Part shown: in pieces, positions 7,490 to 14,833 of the stretch
Numbering within the stretch: the stretch's first letter is position 1
How the letters are laid out: every line of letters starts with the position of its first letter
From: Nitrososphaerota archaeon
Lineage (GTDB): Archaea > Thermoproteota > Bathyarchaeia > Bathyarchaeales > Bathycorpusculaceae
Assembly: GCA_031274765.1 (NCBI GenBank)
Contig: JAISPR010000032.1
Location: forward strand, 1 to 35,503
Direction: 5' to 3'
DNA length: 35,503 nt
Translations under genes and position numbers: made by a program
The notes under the pieces: model-generated
Told to the model about the DNA's origin: nothing
Database searches by the model: none
What the model saw: the letters and a program-made list of their open reading frames with translations, nothing else

Positions 7490-8971
7490 TTATTTAGTTA
7501 AGTTTTTGAGGTATTTTAATATGAGTTGGGGTTGGTCAAAAGCGGTTTCCAGAGCTTTTCTTGGATTTTTGATATGGTTTAGAAGGGAGAGTTTTTTATA
7601 TCGGGCCAGCGCCTCAGCTGCTATCATTTTAACGTCCACAGGAGTAAATTCGGGAGTGGTAATAAGGGGCATCCCACTGGGTTGACGGGCCTGTGCATAG
7701 GCATCCCAGGACAAAGCGGCATTAATATAACCCTTAGCTTGACAGTCCTCATAGAGACGAGTCCCAAAAGAGGGGGTTGCTATAAACAAATGCATCCCAA
7801 CATCATATTTCTGTTTTAATTCAAGTGCAAAATCAACCGTGCGTTGCATATTTGCCTTTGTTTCTCCGGGAAACCCAATAATGTAGAAAGCCCCGGTTTT
7901 CAATCCGATTGCTTTAGCATTTTTGGCAAATTCAATCACCCGATTAAGATCAAGACTTTTACAAATCACATTATCAAGAATTTTCTGATCCCCTGATTCC
8001 ACCCCAACAAAAATGCTCTTAGCCCCTGAGCGCTTCATCTTTTTGAGCAGGGCCAAGTTGAGACAATCCGCTCGAACCCCATTTGGAGTTTCCCAGCCTA
8101 TGGGAATTTTTCGCTCAATTAAACCCTCACAAATAGCTTCAAAGCGTTTGAGATCAAAGGTAAGGTTGTCGTCTTCAAAAAAAATGTTTTTCACACCATA
8201 CTTGTCCACAACATATTGTATGTGAGTTAAAACATAATCTGTGGAATGCGCCCGAAAACTCTTTCCCATATGGAGATGGACCGCACAAAAACAACAGTTA
8301 AACATACACCCCCGACTAGTCACCATGGATATGGCTCGATTTTGAAAACTTCGATACCCAATGAGGTGGGGGTTTAGATACTGTTCCATATCAACTAAAT
8401 CATAGGCCGGATAGGGCAGCTCATCAAGATTAGCTATAAAAGGACGCAACGGAGTCACAATAACATTGTCATTTTGGCGGTAAGCAATCCCTTTGATTTC
8501 GCCAAACGATTTTTTATGCTCATAGCAGTGAACAATTTCGCGCATCGCAGACTCGCCTTCTCCACAAACAACTATGTCAACAGTTAGGGTTTCTTTGAGA
8601 AATTCTTTGGGCACCAAAGATACATGAGGCCCCCCGACAACTGTCAAGATGGTCGGATCAGCTTCTTTGACGACCTGGCTGGTTTTGATGGCATTACCTA
8701 TCTGACTAGTGAATGGTCCAGCGATGCCAACAATATCGGGTTTGCGTGTTTGGATTTCTTTTCTGATTTGTGTAAATGATAAGCCAACAGTAGCTGTTTC
8801 ACCGGTATGTTTAAAGGCCTCGCCCATAAAAAAGGCATCCAAGATCTCCACTTGATAACCAGCTTTTTGAAGTACTGAGGCTATATACATCAAGCCTATG
8901 GGTAAATTACCTGCCGGTAGCTCTGAACCCGGATAAAAGGTCTGGGGAGGATTAATCAGGAGAATTTTCAT
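7490..8971 (-). CDS. B12-binding-domain radical SAM protein
   Basis: A 493-residue enzyme of the cobalamin-binding radical SAM superfamily. Residues 1-145 look like a B12-binding Rossmann domain (MKILLINPP, GLMYIASVLQKAGYQVEILD, VVGGPHVS, IVVCGEGE). The radical SAM core carries C222-x3-C226-x2-C229 (CMFNCCFC) for the 4Fe-4S cluster, then FFEDDNLTFD and the GVESGDQKILDNV motif typical of BchE/Elp3-type members, and FYIIGFPGET near residue 365. Substrate cannot be told from sequence; related archaeal proteins include methylases and cyclases. It is a lone gene, transcribed leftward, divergent from the KGG cluster. The ATG at 8971 fits the usual MKILLINPP start. Confidence 0.88.
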   Translation of the reverse strand: MKILLINPPQTFYPGSELPAGNLPIGLMYIASVLQKAGYQVEILDAFFMGEAFKHTGETATVGLSFTQIRKEIQTRKPDIVGIAGPFTSQIGNAIKTSQVVKEADPTILTVVGGPHVSLVPKEFLKETLTVDIVVCGEGESAMREIVHCYEHKKSFGEIKGIAYRQNDNVIVTPLRPFIANLDELPYPAYDLVDMEQYLNPHLIGYRSFQNRAISMVTSRGCMFNCCFCAVHLHMGKSFRAHSTDYVLTHIQYVVDKYGVKNIFFEDDNLTFDLKRFEAICEGLIERKIPIGWETPNGVRADCLNLALLKKMKRSGAKSIFVGVESGDQKILDNVICKSLDLNRVIEFAKNAKAIGLKTGAFYIIGFPGETKANMQRTVDFALELKQKYDVGMHLFIATPSFGTRLYEDCQAKGYINAALSWDAYAQARQPSGMPLITTPEFTPVDVKMIAAEALARYKKLSLLNHIKNPRKALETAFDQPQLILKYLKNLTK

Positions 8972-9107
8972 CGTATGCCCATGTCTATAGTTACCCGCCC
9001 AAATATAAGTTAACTCATATTGCGTCCTTTTCAGACAAGACAGATTAGCCGTTTTTTGTGTAAAATAGTTTCGTTAAGTCGCAGTATGTTATTGCCAGGC
9101 GACAACA

Positions 9108-9174
9108 ACATATATTTATGAGCGGTTATTCGGCTCTATTCTTGTTTACTTTTCCGTAGTATATTAGGAGGTGA
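9108..9174 (+). promoter_or_regulatory. Promoter and Shine-Dalgarno of the KGG-protein cluster
   Basis: ACATATATTTATG at 9108-9120 is a TATA-like box; start of transcription would fall near 9140. The leader ends with AGGAGGTGA (9166-9174), a full match to the archaeal anti-Shine-Dalgarno, four bases before a TTG start codon. Confidence 0.5.
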
Positions 9175-9178
9175 ATTT

Positions 9179-9499
9179 TTGAGTACACGAACTGAAGAAA
9201 CAAAAAAAGGTAAAATGACTGTGGCAGAAGCCGGCAGGAAAGGCGGACAAAAAACAGCTTCAACTCATGGACGAGAATTCTACGAGGAAATCGGACGCAA
9301 AGGCGGAGAAAAAGTTTCAGCTGAACGAGGACCCGAATTCTACAGTGAAATCGGCAGTAAAGGCGGATCTGAGCGAGCTAAACAGCATGAAGGCACAAAA
9401 GAGGCAGAAGGCAAAACCAGTCTCGAAGAAGCAGGGCACCGCGGCGGACAACGAGTTAGGCGCCTAATTCAAGCCGGAAAGGAACATGAAACGCGATGA
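9179..9499 (+). CDS. KGG-repeat (GsiB-like) stress protein 1
   Basis: A 106-residue, very hydrophilic, Gly/Lys/Glu-rich protein made of about four KGG units of the form EAGRKGGQKTASTHGREFYEEIGRKGG. This is the repeat of bacterial general-stress protein GsiB and of the PF10685 'KGG' family, thought to act as hydrophilin or LEA-like protectants under desiccation, heat or acid. The start is TTG at 9179, fixed by AGGAGGTGA four bases upstream. No hydrophobic core, signal or membrane segment. It is the first and longest of six paralogs read in the same direction. Confidence 0.85.
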   Translation: MSTRTEETKKGKMTVAEAGRKGGQKTASTHGREFYEEIGRKGGEKVSAERGPEFYSEIGSKGGSERAKQHEGTKEAEGKTSLEEAGHRGGQRVRRLIQAGKEHETR

Positions 9500-9560
9500 T
9501 CAGAGTCGTAACATTTGTTCCTCTACCTTAACTTTTAATCTTTGAGATGGAGGTGAATTT

Positions 9561-9749
9561 TTGGACGAAAAAAAAGGAAGAATGACTGTAGAAGAGGCGG
9601 GTCGTAGAGGTGGATTAAAAACAGCTTCGACCCATGGAGAAGAATTTTACAGTGAAATTGGACGCAAAGGCGGAAAAATTGGAGGACCAAAAGGAGGACA
9701 GCGTGTCCGCAAACTCATCCAAGAAGGAAAAAAACATGAACCACGATAG
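9561..9749 (+). CDS. KGG-repeat (GsiB-like) protein 2
   Basis: A 62-residue protein: a charged start (MDEKKGRMTVEEAGRRGG), one full THGEEFYSEIGRKGG unit and a basic tail QRVRKLIQEGKKHEPR. TTG start at 9561 with GGAGGTGA at 9549-9556, four bases upstream as in its paralogs. The 61-base gap to gene 1 suggests co-transcription. Confidence 0.82.
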   Translation: MDEKKGRMTVEEAGRRGGLKTASTHGEEFYSEIGRKGGKIGGPKGGQRVRKLIQEGKKHEPR

Positions 9750-9915
9750 TTTTCAAGGTTTAGTTTGTTTTTATTTTTGTCTATCGTAAACATTTGAATC
9801 TAATAGTTACTGTTGCTGTACATGAATAGCCACATACGTTTAAGAATAATGTTTGAAGCTATACAACTGGAAAAAGAGCAAAGCGACGGTCTAACTTTTT
9901 TTGGAGGTGAAATGA

Positions 9916-10167
9916 TTGAACGATGACAAAAGGCGAGGTAAGATGACTGTGGCAGAAGCAGGCCGCCTTGGAGGAGAAAAAACCGCTACAACTCATGGAC
10001 CCGAATTCTACAGTGAAATCGGCAGTAAGGGAGGTAACAGGAGAGCACTCCAACATGAAGGCACTCGTGCAGCTGAGGGCAAAACTAGCCTTGAGGAAGC
10101 AGGGCACCGCGGCGGACAACGAGTTAAGAGACTGATTCAAGAAGGCAAGCACTATGAGGACGAATAA
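9916..10167 (+). CDS. KGG-repeat (GsiB-like) protein 3
   Basis: An 83-residue protein with two KGG units, an insert with RALQHEGTRAAEGKTSLEEA, and the basic tail QRVKRLIQEGKHYEDE. The start is TTG at 9916, after GGAGGTGA (9903-9910); the nearby ATG at 9912 is out of frame and stops after four codons. The 80 bases 9943-10022 are the same as 10463-10542 in protein 5, and the tail region matches gene 1, so the gene is a mosaic of its neighbours. The 166-base gap before it may contain a separate promoter (TTTAAGAATA near 9840). Confidence 0.82.
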   Translation: MNDDKRRGKMTVAEAGRLGGEKTATTHGPEFYSEIGSKGGNRRALQHEGTRAAEGKTSLEEAGHRGGQRVKRLIQEGKHYEDE

Positions 10168-10222
10168 CTGGGGCTCTTTTGAAAAATAGTCAACTGATAG
10201 AGTTTTAAGAGGAGGTGAGGTG

Positions 10223-10405
10223 TTGGTTGATTGTCAAAAGAAGGGGACGATGAGTGTTGAAGAAGCTGGGCGCTTAGGTGGACAAAAAGGCGGACGGAGG
10301 ACAGCAGAAACTCATGGTAGAGAATTCTATGAGACGATAGGACATAAAGGTGGGCAAAAAGTTCGAAGGCTTGTCCAGCAAGGAAAGACATACGAAGATA
10401 GATAA
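10223..10405 (+). CDS. KGG-repeat (GsiB-like) protein 4
   Basis: A 60-residue protein: MVDCQKKGTMSVEEAGRLGG, a duplicated KGG, a THGREFYETIGHKGG unit and the tail QKVRRLVQQGKTYEDR. I choose TTG at 10223 over the GTG at 10220 because it keeps the four-base spacing from GGAGGTGA (10211-10218) seen in the other paralogs. It carries a cysteine, unusual in this family. Confidence 0.8.
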   Translation: MVDCQKKGTMSVEEAGRLGGQKGGRRTAETHGREFYETIGHKGGQKVRRLVQQGKTYEDR

Positions 10406-10438
10406 TTTTTTTACAGGTTAATCATAGGAGGTGAATGT

Positions 10439-10600
10439 TTGTCTGATAAAAGAAAAGGTAAAATGACTGTGGCAGAAGCAGGCCGCCTTGGAGGAGAAAA
10501 AACCGCTACAACTCATGGACCCGAATTCTACAGTGAAATCGGGCATAAAGGAGGTCAAAAAGTAAAGAAGCTCATCGCAGAAGGCAAACAATACGAATAA
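10439..10600 (+). CDS. KGG-repeat (GsiB-like) protein 5, 53 aa
   Basis: A small gene easily missed by length cut-offs: TTG at 10439, stop TAA at 10598-10600, with GGAGGTGA at 10427-10434 and the usual four-base spacer. The product begins MSDKRKGKMTVAEAGRLGG, has one THGPEFYSEIGHKGG unit and ends VKKLIAEGKQYE. Bases 10463-10542 are the same as 9943-10022 of gene 3. Confidence 0.8.
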   Translation: MSDKRKGKMTVAEAGRLGGEKTATTHGPEFYSEIGHKGGQKVKKLIAEGKQYE

Positions 10601-10661
10601 GAATAATCGATGAGTAGGTTCTTTTTTTATTTTTTAGCACTAAAATTTGGAGGTGGAAGCA

Positions 10662-10943
10662 ATGAGTGGACAAATCATAGATACCCGCCGTAAAGGAATT
10701 GGTCAAGGTCGAGGTTCAAGGAAGCAGTATACAAACAGAGCCGGAAGATCAGGTCATGTCAGTCCAGCGATTGTTGTAAAATATCTCAAGGGTATGGGTT
10801 ATCCGGTAAATAAAAAGACCATGATAAGCAGTGCCCAAAGCAAAGATGCGACTGAGGATGTTATAGATTTGATCTCTAAACTGCCCGATAAAACATACAA
10901 TTCACCCATTGACATAACAAAAGAAATAGGTAAAATAGAATAG
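10662..10943 (+). CDS. DUF2795-domain protein
   Basis: A 93-residue basic protein. The N-terminal 30 residues are Gly/Arg-rich (RRKGIGQGRGSRKQYTNRAGR). The rest fits DUF2795: AIVVKYLKGMGYPVNKKTMI, a helical middle, then LISKLPDKTYNSPIDITKEI. DUF2795 proteins are small, of unknown function, and common in bacteria. Start is ATG at 10662 with GGAGGTG at 10649-10655; an in-frame TTG at 10647 would overlap the ribosome-binding site. It sits inside the KGG cluster (61 bases after protein 5), so it may share stress induction. Confidence 0.78.
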   Translation: MSGQIIDTRRKGIGQGRGSRKQYTNRAGRSGHVSPAIVVKYLKGMGYPVNKKTMISSAQSKDATEDVIDLISKLPDKTYNSPIDITKEIGKIE

Positions 10944-11030
10944 CATTGTCCGTTAGTTCAAATCAGCTTAAAATTTTACAGGGAAAATTTGTGTGAACCA
11001 ATGACACAAACATTAGAGAAACATCATGAG

Positions 11031-11076
11031 AACCCCTACGCGGATAATAGCACTATGATAGGGGTTTGTTATTTTA
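11031..11076 (+). terminator. Hairpin followed by T-rich tract
   Basis: AACCCCTA (11031-11038) and TAGGGGTT (11059-11066) form an 8-bp stem with a 20-base loop, followed by TGTTATTTT. It lies after the DUF2795 gene and before the last KGG gene, consistent with a transcript end. Confidence 0.45.
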
Positions 11077-11167
11077 GGCGTTAGGTTCTTGATGTTTGGT
11101 ATTTGTTTGCGGCTCTTTGGAGTCTACAGTTGAGTTGTTAGTAGAGAATTTTGTGGGAGGTGATTTT

Positions 11168-11383
11168 TTGGTAGATGAAAAGAAAAAAAAGATGACCCGG
11201 CAGGAAGCGGGTAAAAAAGGCGGTGAAAAGGTTGCTCGAGAAAGGGGAACCGAATTTTATCGCGAGATAGGCCGTATAGGTGGAGAAAAAGTGGCCGCCC
11301 AACGCGGGACAGAATATTATAAAAAAATTGGTAAAAAAGGCGGCGAGAAACGTAAAAAAAGTCTTGAAAAACGCAAAACATAA
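11168..11383 (+). CDS. KGG-repeat (GsiB-like) protein 6
   Basis: A 71-residue Lys/Arg-rich member with three regular units (EAGKKGGEKVARERGTEFYREIGRIGG and on), ending EKRKKSLEKRKT. It diverges more from the others and its repeats are closest to bacterial GsiB. TTG start at 11168 follows GGGAGGTGA (11155-11163) by four bases; a longer in-frame start at 11096 would ignore that site. It is separated from the rest by a hairpin and about 220 bases, so it probably has its own promoter. Confidence 0.82.
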   Translation: MVDEKKKKMTRQEAGKKGGEKVARERGTEFYREIGRIGGEKVAAQRGTEYYKKIGKKGGEKRKKSLEKRKT

Positions 11384-11881
11384 CCCATGTATTTAACAAC
11401 CCGAATTGTTGCCTGTCCCGAGATTGTGCGACATAGGTCAGGAGCATGTTTAGGTGGTGCTTTTATGTAAGTCAACAAAGTAGAGGTAATCATCAAAATT
11501 TAGTATTGTGATAAGAGTTGAAAACAAGGTCAGTAGTGGATCCTTTGTCAGTTGCACCGTTGTTGTTTGGTAGGTTTGTGAGTGCAACTCTATGTTAGAC
11601 AGTGTTTGTTTGGTAGTTCAGCTGGTTGGCGCACAGCAATAGTTTAAATGCAGTATTTATGTGGGCAGAACGGCTGTTTTGGGTTTTGTGTAAGAGAATT
11701 TATTTTGACATGTTTAGCGTATTGAAAATGTGTCTGTATTTTCGTGTCTTTAGTGGCATGAGGTCATTTTGTTCAATGGACCTTGTAGTGTATGTTATGT
11801 GTTGTGTTCATGTGACTAATGCAATCTTATTTTGTGTCATGTTCTATGAACAAGACAATGAGAATACAGAATAGAGAATGT
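11384..11881. other. Gene-free spacer
   Basis: About 500 bases, T/G-rich on the plus strand, without a credible gene. AGTTGCAC (11550-11557) and GTGCAACT (11582-11589) form an 8-bp stem with a 24-base loop. TAGTTCAGCTGGTTGGCGCA at 11613-11632 resembles a tRNA D-arm but no anticodon or T-arm follows. An 82-codon open frame at 11626-11874 is rich in C, F, M and V and looks spurious. Confidence 0.5.
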
Positions 11882-12511
11882 TTATTGTGTGTTAGCTGAA
11901 TTGGTTTTGCTTTTTGCTTTTATAATTTGTTTAACGTCTTTTTTATAGAATTCGACAATTTCAAATCCGTTGCCTGTTACCAGTCGTTTTAATTTTGTAT
12001 GGTTAAATATTTTATTATCTCCGGCCTCTACTATGGGAGAAACGATCCAATCGATTAATTGTCGCAATCCCCACGGATACCAGGGTTCACCTATGATTAA
12101 AATGCCGTCTTGTTTTAACACCCGTCGGGCTTCTTTTACAAAGTTATCGGCGTTATTTAAATGATGAAGAACGCAACAGATGATCAGCATATCAAAGCTG
12201 TGGTTGGCAAAGTTTAATTTTTCACCACTTGAGATTTCAAAAGTAATATTTGGGTAGCGTTGTTGGCATGTCGCAATCATGTTGGGTGATATGTCAATGC
12301 CATATGCTTGGATTTTAGCTCTGCGGCTGATTTCGTAAATGAGGCGGCCGTTTCCGCATCCTACGTCAAGAACCTTGTCACCCTCTGCTACGGTGCACAA
12401 TTTGAGTACTTCAGGTTTGAATTTTGCGGTAAATTTGCCCTCAGATGTTTGATCGTATGTGGCAGCAATTGTGTTGTATTTTTTGATGGAGTATTTTTCG
12501 TTTTTATTCAT
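11882..12511 (-). CDS. Class I SAM-dependent methyltransferase
   Basis: A 209-residue methyltransferase of the Methyltransf_11 type. Motif I VLDVGCGNGRLIYE binds SAM, followed by the acidic-loop region AYGIDISPNMI, motif II-like FANHSFDMLIICCVLHHL and post-motif RRVLKQDGILIIGEPW. Substrate unknown. The ATG at 12511 is chosen: AGGTCACC just upstream can act as ribosome-binding site and the N-terminus KYNTIAATYDQ is where the family starts; the longer frame to 12589 adds a non-conserved Cys/Gln-rich stretch. It is a single gene flanked by spacers. Confidence 0.85.
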   Translation of the reverse strand: MNKNEKYSIKKYNTIAATYDQTSEGKFTAKFKPEVLKLCTVAEGDKVLDVGCGNGRLIYEISRRAKIQAYGIDISPNMIATCQQRYPNITFEISSGEKLNFANHSFDMLIICCVLHHLNNADNFVKEARRVLKQDGILIIGEPWYPWGLRQLIDWIVSPIVEAGDNKIFNHTKLKRLVTGNGFEIVEFYKKDVKQIIKAKSKTNSANTQ

Positions 12512-13169
12512 ATGGTGACCTGTTTCTTTTTGTCTCTGCCTATTAGATAAAGGACATATATTCAAAAATTGTTGTTGGCACGCTGGCAAACAGGGCCTGT
12601 TAATAGTGTCTGCTTGATGTGAAGCAACAAAATAAAGGCCTGCTTTTGTTGTGAACTATGACTGCTAAGGGGCGGGCTTGAAAAAGTGACGGGGAATAAT
12701 TATTTGGAACCTCAATTAGAAATAGCTTGATAGTTTGTGAGCAAGCAGACGACAAAAAATAGAGGCATGTAATTGATAATAAAAAACAACGCATAGGCTC
12801 TCAAAAATCTCTGTGAACAAAGCCGTCTCTACTAAGACGGAGCCAAAAATATCGACATTTCAGTTAGCAACAGATATATTTGTACAAAATATCCGGCAAG
12901 ATTTGAGAGGTTATATAGCCCAAGTTTATCGTTTTTAGACACTAATTGATTTAAAAAACTCTTTTTGGGTCATTTTGCGAGTTAAATATTTTGCGCGAGA
13001 AATTTATGCAAATATTGACCTATAGACACATGAGTGAAAAAGTTAAAAGTCATTAAAGGTTTAAACGCAAAAAAGAACTCCAATCAGTGTAAAAATTTTA
13101 TGTTGTGCCTAAAGCCGGGAACTCGATATAGACAAGCACTGTTTCCCACCTAACTGACCCTAAAATGCA
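12512..13169. other. Gene-free spacer with a nested hairpin
   Basis: About 650 bases without a convincing gene. At 12796-12844 a GGCTC/GAGCC pair encloses a tighter hairpin CCGTCT (12823-12828), loop CTACTA, AGACGG (12835-12840). No T-tract follows. The rest is AT-rich and shows no protein-like frame. Confidence 0.45.
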
Positions 13170-13256
13170 GGAACTGTATAAAAATAACTTGTAATAATAG
13201 TCGGGAATTACATGTATTTTCAGCAAAAATAATTACACACTATTTTTGCACAGCCC
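13170..13256 (-). repeat. Family-5 element, short intact copy
   Basis: An 87-bp unit with inverted ends GGAACTGTATAAAAATA and the complement of GGGCTGTGCAAAAATA. Its body matches 2852-2925 in reverse orientation (TATTTTCAGCAAAAATAATT region, AATAATAGTCGGGAAT). It lacks the 159-bp block present in the other copy and so serves as the empty site. It ends one base before the stop codon of the leftward regulator gene. Confidence 0.75.
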
Positions 13257-13257
13257 A

Positions 13258-14202
13258 TTAGGTACTGTTTGCGTGCATGACTTGGTGTGAGCCGCTCCAG
13301 GTTTCGCCAATTATCTGCTGAAGTGTTTTTAAGACACAGGCCAACTGTACCCCTTTATGGGTTAGATCGTAGGCTTTGGGAGTTTTTCTTACAAAAATCA
13401 GTTTTTTCCCTTTTAAACCACGCAGATATTTGTAGATAAGCCGCATAGATAGACCTGTTTCTTTGGCGAGTTTACCTGCAGAAATACCCTCAGCAGGCAA
13501 AGTGTCATAGACTTTGCGTTCAGTAATACTAAAGGTTTCTTTGTTTGGGTCACGTTTAGATTTGAAGAAAAAGATATAGTCCCGTTCTTCAGGCGTTACT
13601 ATTAAATCCACGGCACGAAGACGTTTTAGGATACGGGAAGCAATTTTTGGGGCGAGCAGAGTTTCTATGTCTTCTAGGGTTTTGGGTCCGCTAAGCAGTT
13701 CGGGTAGAAGCATTTCTTCGTAGCATTCTGAATGTGGGGGTAAAACAGAGGCAAATTCGGGGAAACTGCATATAGTTTCTGTTAACCGGCCGCCGAAGTG
13801 AGTTGCATAGTATTCTTCGCGGGATTTGTTTGCTAGGCCAACGGCCATTAGGGGTTGGAGGTATTCTGCATTTATGGTGTCTTGGCTGTGGGCGTGTCCA
13901 GCTTTTTTGAGTTCTTGTTGGAGTTGGTTGAGGGAGAACTTGTTGTTGGTTATGGCAGATAGTATGTGGAGGCGGGTTTCGTTTTTTAGAACGTTGAAGA
14001 GTTCTTTGGTATAGTTGGGTTGGTCCATGGCTATTCGGAGGTTGTAGAGTTCGTTTTTTAGTTTGTAGGTTTGGCAGTGGTTTATGCATTCAAGGGGTGA
14101 GGTTGGGGTACAGAGGTGACATTGGGTATCAAGAGATTCTAGCATGGTTGTGAGGTTTTGTTTTGCGTTGTTGGGGAGGGTTTGTTGGAGGACGTTTCCC
14201 AT
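13258..14202 (-). CDS. Two-domain winged-helix regulator with N-terminal four-Cys motif
   Basis: A 314-residue transcription-factor-like protein. Residues 28-43 hold C28-x2-C31-x7-C39-x3-C43 (CHLCTPTSPLECINHC), a possible metal or redox site. Residues about 65-130 form an ArsR-like winged helix (LFNVLKNETRLHILSAITNN); about 150-215 form a middle domain with LLSGPKTLEDIETLL; about 225-295 form a second winged helix (FSITERKVYDTLPAEGISAGKLAKETGLSMRLIYKYLRGL). It is divergent from a second regulator, with three TGAC-N4-GTCA palindromes between them, one of them 19 bases before this start codon. Autoregulation through these sites is likely; the ligand is unknown. Confidence 0.8.
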   Translation of the reverse strand: MGNVLQQTLPNNAKQNLTTMLESLDTQCHLCTPTSPLECINHCQTYKLKNELYNLRIAMDQPNYTKELFNVLKNETRLHILSAITNNKFSLNQLQQELKKAGHAHSQDTINAEYLQPLMAVGLANKSREEYYATHFGGRLTETICSFPEFASVLPPHSECYEEMLLPELLSGPKTLEDIETLLAPKIASRILKRLRAVDLIVTPEERDYIFFFKSKRDPNKETFSITERKVYDTLPAEGISAGKLAKETGLSMRLIYKYLRGLKGKKLIFVRKTPKAYDLTHKGVQLACVLKTLQQIIGETWSGSHQVMHANST

Positions 14203-14220
14203 TTTGTTTGTTCGCCTTTC

Positions 14221-14312
14221 TGACGTATGTCATGTGGATAGAGGGAAATGTAAGGTGGTATGAATTGTTGATAGCCCGTTTTGACATGCGTCAGGTGTTA
14301 TGACAGGCGTCA
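14221..14312. promoter_or_regulatory. Triple operator TGAC-N4-GTCA
   Basis: Three palindromes share one consensus: TGACGTATGTCA (14221-14232), TGACATGCGTCA (14282-14293) and TGACAGGCGTCA (14301-14312). The last two are 19 bp apart centre to centre, i.e. about two helical turns on the same face; the first lies 61 bp from the second. A TATA-like CTTAAATAAT begins at 14315, right after the third site, and serves the rightward gene. The array lies between two divergent regulator genes and is the clearest operator set in the window. Confidence 0.75.
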
Positions 14313-14359
14313 TACTTAAATAATTTACTCTTAAAAATAAAATATATTCGGGTGTAAAC

Positions 14360-14737
14360 TTGATATTACCCTGTGAAATTGGAGTTAAAACAGTACTGCC
14401 AGCAGTTAAGGCTATAATGGCACGAACCATCATGGAAAAGCACGGCTATAACGAAAAACAAACTGCCGCGCTTCTTGGATTGTCCCAATCGGCCATAAGC
14501 CGCTACGTAGGCAGAGAAAGAGGCACAAACCTCATAACCATTGAGAATTCTCCTGAAATTCTAACCCTCATTGAGCAGATGATTCAAGCATTAATAGCTG
14601 ACCCACAAAATAAAATCAAGGTTCTAACACTCTTTTGCCAAATCTGCACTACCACCCGAGAAAAGGGGTTAATGTGTCCCAAATGCGAAAAACATGTACC
14701 TAAAACCTGGACTGAAAAATGTTTCTTCTGCCGCTAG
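14360..14737 (+). CDS. COG2522-type HTH regulator with zinc-ribbon-like tail
   Basis: A 125-residue predicted transcriptional regulator. It opens MILPCEIGVKTVLPAVKAIM, the conserved start of archaeal COG2522 proteins, so the TTG at 14360 is taken as the start. Residues about 28-52 are a helix-turn-helix (YNEKQTAALLGLSQSAISRY). The tail has three Cys pairs (CQIC, CPKC, CFFC) that could bind zinc. It shares its promoter region with the divergent four-Cys regulator, and the TATA-like box follows the second and third operator sites directly. Confidence 0.82.
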   Translation: MILPCEIGVKTVLPAVKAIMARTIMEKHGYNEKQTAALLGLSQSAISRYVGRERGTNLITIENSPEILTLIEQMIQALIADPQNKIKVLTLFCQICTTTREKGLMCPKCEKHVPKTWTEKCFFCR

Positions 14738-14833
14738 CACATCAATGAATTAAATTACCACCAACACAAATCAGAACAAAAATATACAACAAAACCACAA
14801 ATCCACTGTCACAATATTTAAATAAAAAAGAAG

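Noticed and set aside
11613-11650. tRNA-like D-arm (TAGTTCAGCTGGTTGGCGCA)
   Set aside because: No acceptor stem partner, anticodon loop or GGTTCAAAT-like T-arm could be found downstream, even allowing an intron.
11626-11874. 82-residue open frame
   Set aside because: Cys/Phe/Met-rich composition, no ribosome-binding site and no domain-like pattern.
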